34,725 nucleotides of DNA from Alphaproteobacteria bacterium (GTDB taxonomy: Bacteria; Pseudomonadota; Alphaproteobacteria; Bin95). This document shows, in pieces, positions 29,901 through 34,725 of the stretch. The notes under the pieces were generated by a model that made no database searches, was not told where the DNA came from, and saw only the letters and a list, made by a program, of their open reading frames with translations. Numbering within the stretch: the first letter of the stretch is position 1; each line of letters opens with the position of its first letter. A program made the translations under genes and the position numbers. Where the stretch lies: positions 1 through 34,725 of the forward strand of contig JAURGE010000028.1 in NCBI GenBank assembly GCA_030833925.1, read 5' to 3'.

Positions 29901-31336
29901 CTGAACCGTTACGACAAGGCGACAAGATCCGTTGCGACGCGTGTCCAGTGATGTGCTACGTAGCACCTGGAAAGACGGGCGCCTGCGATCGGTACGCTAA
30001 TCTTGATGGCGTTATTATTCGCACAGACCCACTGACATTGCTGGACAATCGGATTGCGGAAGGTGGTCAGATCAAGCCTTTCCTAAAAGCAGATTGGGAC
30101 AACAAACCCTTCAACTGCGATGATTTCCAAGTAACTGCGATGGGTGCTGGCACCACTTACCCAGATTACAAACCAGCGCCTTTTATAGTCAGCAAAAAGA
30201 TCGATGGCATTGATTTTGTTACCGTAGTCTCAGAGGCTATTTTCTCATACTGCGGCGTAAAAGTGAAAATCGATACGGACCGTCATATCGGTGATGAAGG
30301 AAGCACAGTCCGGTATCAAGGCGAGGCCGTGGGCTTGGTAATTACTGGTGAATACGGATCACAAATGCTCTCTTTAGGTGGCGTCGACCACCTCACTGGT
30401 GGTGGCAAAGCAGAAGGCAAGTCAACGTGTGAAGCCCTGATGCGTCTTTGTAACAAAGAAGCCGTTGAACTTTTTATCGATGGAGGCTCAAAAGTCGTCG
30501 TCCAAGCCGGAAAACCACCAATCGTCGATGAGAAGGTTGAGGAGAGAATGCGGGTTGGTTGTGGCTCTGCCACCATTGGCATGTTTGCCTCCCAGTGGAA
30601 GGGACTAGTTGACGAGGTGGTCGTTGTCGACGACCACATAACAGGGGTCGTATCCGAACATCAGGCAGGTAAAGTACTTGGGTGGGAAGATACCGGTATT
30701 CGGGTCAAAGGTCGTCGCTCTACTCCGGGTCGTTATTTTGAAGTGGCTGAGCCAGGCCTAGGCTGGGGTGGGACTAATATTGAAGACCCTCTTACTATTC
30801 TTGGCGATTGGAATCCAAAAAAGGGAGCGCGCCCAGGACTTTCAATTCTCATGGTTTCAACCACTGGCGACCAATACGGCTACTACATGCTTGATGAGGA
30901 CCTTGTGCCTCGCAAGCAAGCAATGCCAGACACCTTAATTCCTTCGGTTGAACTGATCGGTGAGAATTGTGAACCAGCACTTTGCACCGTGATGTTTATG
31001 GGAGGTGCTGGCGGATCTCTGCGCTCTGGCGCAACAAATAACCCGGTCCGGCTTACGCGTTCTGTCCAAGCTGGGACGACAACCGTAACCGTTGGCGGTG
31101 CTCAGGCCTATGTCTGGCCCGGCGGCGGAATCACAATCATGGTCGATGTGACTGCCACTCCAGACATGGCATTTGGCTACGTGCCGACACCAGCCATTGT
31201 TGCACCCCTCGAATTCACGACGACGCTTGAGGAATATGAGCGGCTGGGTGGCCACCGAACCTCCGTCCGAACACTTGACGATATTCTAGCGAAAGGTGGT
31301 GAATACGGGTCCAATGTCCGCGCTATTCAAAAGTGA
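29897..31336 (+). CDS. 6-hydroxynicotinate reductase-like iron-sulfur protein
   Basis: A 479-residue protein I recognise as resembling 6-hydroxynicotinate reductase (Hnr) of clostridial nicotinate fermentation, which reduces the hydroxylated ring. Four cysteines near the N-terminus, C13, C16, C20 and C30 in a CxxCPxxC...GxC pattern, should bind a [4Fe-4S] cluster. The remainder has no common domain I can name but is glycine-rich and well conserved in style. A Ser-Gly-Ala-Thr motif (S377-T380) resembles ApbE flavinylation sites, and the next gene is ApbE-like. Stop and start codons overlap the neighbours by 4 bp (ATGA, GTGA). The assignment rests on recalled family features; the substrate is unproven. 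Confidence 0.7.
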   Translation: MTEPLRQGDKIRCDACPVMCYVAPGKTGACDRYANLDGVIIRTDPLTLLDNRIAEGGQIKPFLKADWDNKPFNCDDFQVTAMGAGTTYPDYKPAPFIVSKKIDGIDFVTVVSEAIFSYCGVKVKIDTDRHIGDEGSTVRYQGEAVGLVITGEYGSQMLSLGGVDHLTGGGKAEGKSTCEALMRLCNKEAVELFIDGGSKVVVQAGKPPIVDEKVEERMRVGCGSATIGMFASQWKGLVDEVVVVDDHITGVVSEHQAGKVLGWEDTGIRVKGRRSTPGRYFEVAEPGLGWGGTNIEDPLTILGDWNPKKGARPGLSILMVSTTGDQYGYYMLDEDLVPRKQAMPDTLIPSVELIGENCEPALCTVMFMGGAGGSLRSGATNNPVRLTRSVQAGTTTVTVGGAQAYVWPGGGITIMVDVTATPDMAFGYVPTPAIVAPLEFTTTLEEYERLGGHRTSVRTLDDILAKGGEYGSNVRAIQK

Positions 31337-32133
31337 GTGAGGCTCAGGCCACATTTCTATCTGACGGCCGTCTTCATCTACATCACGGACCGATTGACTT
31401 AATCATCGAAGCGTCGGGGCCAGGTGCTTCTGCTGGCTACGAGCGTGCCGTTCGGCGTTTTCAGCCATTGCTTGCGGAACTTGCGGCAGAACTACCGGCA
31501 CTTCGAACTGATATTAATCATGGGCCTACAATCTGCAGTCCTGTTGGCCGTTCTATGGCAGCTGCTGTCCAAGTATTTCAGCCTACATTCGTTACACCAA
31601 TGGCGGCTGTCGCGGGCGCTGTCGCCGACGCGGTTCTGGCCGCCCTTGTCGGCAAGGGTATCAAAAAGGCGTATGTAAATAACGGCGGTGACGTAACAAT
31701 TCATTTAACACGCGGCGAAAGTTTTACCGCAGCTGTCGTTTCAGAGCAGCCAAGCCGCTTCAAAATCCGTCATGAAGACCCATCTAGGGGTATTGCAACA
31801 TCTGGCTGGCGCGGTCGAAGTCATTCACTTGGCATTGCCGACGCCGTCACCGTATTGGCCACGACGGCAGCAGAAGCGGATGCCGCGGCCACACTTATTG
31901 CCAACGCGGTAAATCTACCGGGCCATCCGTCCGTCCAACGCAAACCAGCATCCGAACTCTATCCTGACAGCGATCTTGGCCAACGCTTGGTTACCACTGG
32001 AGTTGGCCCTTTAACCATTTCAGAAACACTCGAAGCTTTGGAAAGAGGCCGGCAAAATGCTTCCACGATGCTTGCCAATGGCTTCATCCACGCCGCTGCA
32101 CTCAGTCTCAACGGCGAGTTGATAGTCGTTTAA
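31333..32133 (+). CDS. UPF0280 family protein, ApbE-like fold
   Basis: A 266-residue member of UPF0280, a family related to the flavin transferase ApbE. Shared landmarks are PMAAVAGAVAD at residues 89-99, VNNGGDVTIHL at 115-125, and GIATSGWRGRSHSLGIADAVTV. The last resembles ApbE's ATSG...DP.TG...VTV block. ADAAAT follows, with D183 and T187 matching ApbE's magnesium ligands. It starts at a GTG overlapping the previous stop by 4 bp, so it is coupled to the Hnr-like protein. A flavin-transferase role toward that neighbour is an inference; experimental function of UPF0280 is not known to me. Confidence 0.85.
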   Translation: MSEAQATFLSDGRLHLHHGPIDLIIEASGPGASAGYERAVRRFQPLLAELAAELPALRTDINHGPTICSPVGRSMAAAVQVFQPTFVTPMAAVAGAVADAVLAALVGKGIKKAYVNNGGDVTIHLTRGESFTAAVVSEQPSRFKIRHEDPSRGIATSGWRGRSHSLGIADAVTVLATTAAEADAAATLIANAVNLPGHPSVQRKPASELYPDSDLGQRLVTTGVGPLTISETLEALERGRQNASTMLANGFIHAAALSLNGELIVV

Positions 32134-32143
32134 GGGTTCACCT

Positions 32144-33226
32144 TCAAGGAGTAATAGCTCCGAGTGGCGCGCCTCTAACGCGATCAAGGCTAGGAGCTTC
32201 CAGGCCTCTTTCGACCTTCTTTACTGCCTCCACCAAGAAGGCATTCGCAGGTGCATCCAAACCAACTTCCTTCGCCTTTTCAACAACAAAGCCATTGATT
32301 TGCTCGATTTCCGTTCTGCGGCCCTTCTGAATGTCTTGTCCCATAGAAGGCCGGGAACCTTCTGCTGTGGTCTTTGTCTGTGCGAGACGACTTTCTTCAA
32401 CGGCCTCAAGTGCGTTCATGTCACCAGCTGCTGCCTTGACCCACTCATCGCCCGAATGTTTGTTGATTTCTTCAAGCGCATAGCCCAAGGCCTGACCAAC
32501 GGCTATCGCCTCTCCTGCCAGTTTTATTTGTAGGCGACGAGTAATAATCTCGCGAGCCACTTCATTTGATGAAAAACCTGTCGCAGCTGAAACGCCATTT
32601 CCCATTGCATTGGCGCAGAGTTTAGACCAACGCTCGCCCCAAAGGTTTGTCGTTGTTTTAGCACTATCAATTCTGGAGAGCATCTCCATGACGTGCTTAA
32701 TGCGCGGCGTCTCTCGGCCATGAGGCTCACCTACACGAAACACAGTGTGTTTGTTTCCACCAAGCGCAACGCCACGACGAACAGTCGCTGGACCAGTCAT
32801 CTCAACTGCTATTTTGGCAGCAATGCAGCCAACAACCCTGCCCCAGCCAACAATTCGAGCGATTGTCTCTTCGTTGATGCAATTCTGCAGGGAGACCACA
32901 AATCCTGAGGGCGAGAGATAATCCTTGATCATTTCTGTTGCCCAGGCCGTGTCGTATGACTTCATGCAGACAAATGCGATATCGATAGGCCGGTCACGCA
33001 TCAGGCTCTGCACTTCAGCGATATGCAATGCCTTTGCTGGCGCATTAAAACACTCCGGATCTGTGAGACCTGTTAGTGTCAGGCCCTGCGCATTAATTGC
33101 ATCAACATTTGCCGGCCAGCCATCAATCAGAGTGACATCATGCCCACCCTTGGAGAGGTAGCCGCCAACATAAGCGCCGACAGCACCGGCACCAACAACA
33201 GCAATCTTCGGATTGTCAAAATTCAT
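32144..33226 (-). CDS. Ketopantoate reductase (PanE/ApbA) family dehydrogenase
   Basis: A 360-residue NAD(P)H-dependent 2-oxoacid reductase of the ketopantoate reductase family. The N-terminal Rossmann motif is AVVGAGAVGAYVGGYL, and strand two ends in LIDGW with D35, an acidic residue that usually favours NADH over NADPH. The C-terminal helical domain contains WGERWSKLCANAMGNGVSAATG, matching the family's catalytic lysine/asparagine helix. It is about 50 residues longer than E. coli PanE. It overlaps the TauD gene by 4 bp and converges on the UPF0280 gene with a 10-bp gap. A catabolic hydroxyacid role is as likely as pantothenate synthesis. Confidence 0.85.
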   Translation of the reverse strand: MNFDNPKIAVVGAGAVGAYVGGYLSKGGHDVTLIDGWPANVDAINAQGLTLTGLTDPECFNAPAKALHIAEVQSLMRDRPIDIAFVCMKSYDTAWATEMIKDYLSPSGFVVSLQNCINEETIARIVGWGRVVGCIAAKIAVEMTGPATVRRGVALGGNKHTVFRVGEPHGRETPRIKHVMEMLSRIDSAKTTTNLWGERWSKLCANAMGNGVSAATGFSSNEVAREIITRRLQIKLAGEAIAVGQALGYALEEINKHSGDEWVKAAAGDMNALEAVEESRLAQTKTTAEGSRPSMGQDIQKGRRTEIEQINGFVVEKAKEVGLDAPANAFLVEAVKKVERGLEAPSLDRVRGAPLGAITP

Positions 33227-34065
33227 TTGGTCGAATTCCCCTCTATAGTGACGCGATGCACCTCACGTCGATATCCATGATAGTCATTCATTGCTAAGTG
33301 CTGGACCGCACGATTATCCCATATTGTGACAGTGCCCTTCTGCCAACGAACGCGACACTGATGCTCAGGCCGCGTGATGTGTCCGATTAAATAGTCGATC
33401 AAAGGCCTGCTTTCGTCGTCTGTCCAGCCCTTAAAACATTTCGTATGGATCACATTAACATAGATGGACTTACGTCCCGTCTCTGGACATGTTCGGATTA
33501 CAGGATGTTCTGCCTCCATTTCCATCTTGTCATGGCCGACAACCTCTATGTTGGCATACCTCATCCCCTGGGCCCTGCCACCGTCTAGCAAGGCAGCACT
33601 ATTAATTGCTGTTAAGTCGCTAAGTTTCCGCTTTAGTTCATCCGAAAGCCTATCGAAAGCGAGTGCCGCAGAGGAAAACATCGTATCGCCACCAACGGGT
33701 GGCACTTCAACGGCATACAGCATCGTAGCGACCGGCGGGATCTTCAAATATGTTGAATCGGAATGCCACTTCCCACCAAAATTCTTAGCCTCGTGCGGTT
33801 CCTTAACAATGGCGATAACTTCTGGAGCTTCCGGCAAGCCCTTTACAAAGGGGTAGATATTGGGTTCGCCAAACCGTCGGGCAAACGCCACCTGCTGCTG
33901 TGGGGTTAGGACCTGATCACGGATTGCCACCACCTGGTAATCCAGAAAAGCCTGATAAATTTCGTCGCCCATTGCATTGTTGAGCGGTCTGGAAACATCC
34001 GCACCAAAAATCTCGGCCCCGCAGGCACCTGCGATGGGCCGAACATCAATTGTTTGGTAGGCCAT
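33223..34065 (-). CDS. TauD/TfdA family Fe(II)/2-oxoglutarate dioxygenase
   Basis: A 280-residue oxygenase starting at the ATG at 34065 (AYQTIDVRPIAGACGAEI, the standard family start). The upstream ATG at 34107 would add 14 unrelated residues. Iron ligands are H101 and D103 in KWHSDSTYL and H256 in AVQHLAMND; the 2-oxoglutarate arginine is R267 or R271 in GYRREVHRVTIEG. It precedes, and overlaps by 4 bp, the ketopantoate-reductase-family gene. Oxidative cleavage giving a 2-oxoacid that the neighbour reduces is a possible link, but only inferred. Confidence 0.92.
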   Translation of the reverse strand: MAYQTIDVRPIAGACGAEIFGADVSRPLNNAMGDEIYQAFLDYQVVAIRDQVLTPQQQVAFARRFGEPNIYPFVKGLPEAPEVIAIVKEPHEAKNFGGKWHSDSTYLKIPPVATMLYAVEVPPVGGDTMFSSAALAFDRLSDELKRKLSDLTAINSAALLDGGRAQGMRYANIEVVGHDKMEMEAEHPVIRTCPETGRKSIYVNVIHTKCFKGWTDDESRPLIDYLIGHITRPEHQCRVRWQKGTVTIWDNRAVQHLAMNDYHGYRREVHRVTIEGNSTK

Positions 34066-34135
34066 GGTCTTTCGCCCGTTCAGTTCTTTTCCTGACCAAG
34101 GTAGCATGACCTAACCAGAGCAAGCCCGCAATCAG

Positions 34136-34725
<590 letters not shown>

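Overview
The window looks like a chromosomal segment of an aerobic, probably marine or soil, alphaproteobacterium. Three things point there: the hisB-hisH-hisA-hisF order, the alphaproteobacterial small membrane family DUF2842 next to msrB, and an NDUFAF6-like pseudo-synthase beside a squalene/phytoene synthase. The many Fe(II)/2-oxoglutarate oxygenases and the ABC uptake operon suggest a heterotroph that uses diverse dissolved organic compounds. Base composition is moderate and fairly even, with no IS element, prophage, tRNA, rRNA or CRISPR array seen. The species cannot be named from the sequence alone.

Layout. (1) 1-1018: the 3' part of a PLP-dependent class V aminotransferase on the plus strand. 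(2) 1100-9475, minus strand: housekeeping genes in transcription order hisB, hisH, a GNAT acetyltransferase, hisA, hisF, then dnaN, recF, gyrB. dnaA is absent; dnaN is preceded by hisF. (3) 9558-13438: a PhyH-type dioxygenase, sodB, two adjacent squalene/phytoene-synthase-fold genes, a DUF2842 protein and msrB. (4) 13535-21928, plus strand: class II aldolase, AEC-type carrier, TauD-type and IPNS-type oxygenases, then a five-gene branched-chain-amino-acid-type ABC importer ending in a strong terminator. (5) 22050-32133: a divergent catabolic locus. marR-hyuA-hyuB run leftward. A molybdenum hydroxylase (FAD subunit plus a fused [2Fe-2S]/Mo subunit), a 6-hydroxynicotinate-reductase-like iron-sulfur protein and a UPF0280/ApbE-like protein run rightward. 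A nearly perfect 28-bp palindrome lies between the two arms. (6) 32144-34725, minus strand: HIT protein (partial), SnoaL-like protein, TauD-type oxygenase and a ketopantoate-reductase-family dehydrogenase.

The most interesting part is region 5. Its gene content suggests a MarR-controlled route for an N-heteroaromatic compound: hydroxylation by the Mo enzyme, reductive dearomatisation by the Hnr-like protein, and ATP-dependent opening of the lactam by the HyuAB hydrolase. The UPF0280 protein carries hallmark ApbE motifs, and its upstream neighbour carries a Ser-Gly-Ala-Thr motif like those flavinylated by ApbE. That suggests a dedicated flavin-transferase/target pair. The substrate and the flavinylation are inferences.

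No gene-free stretch exceeds about 170 bases. Most genes are packed with 3-bp gaps or 4-bp overlaps within operons.
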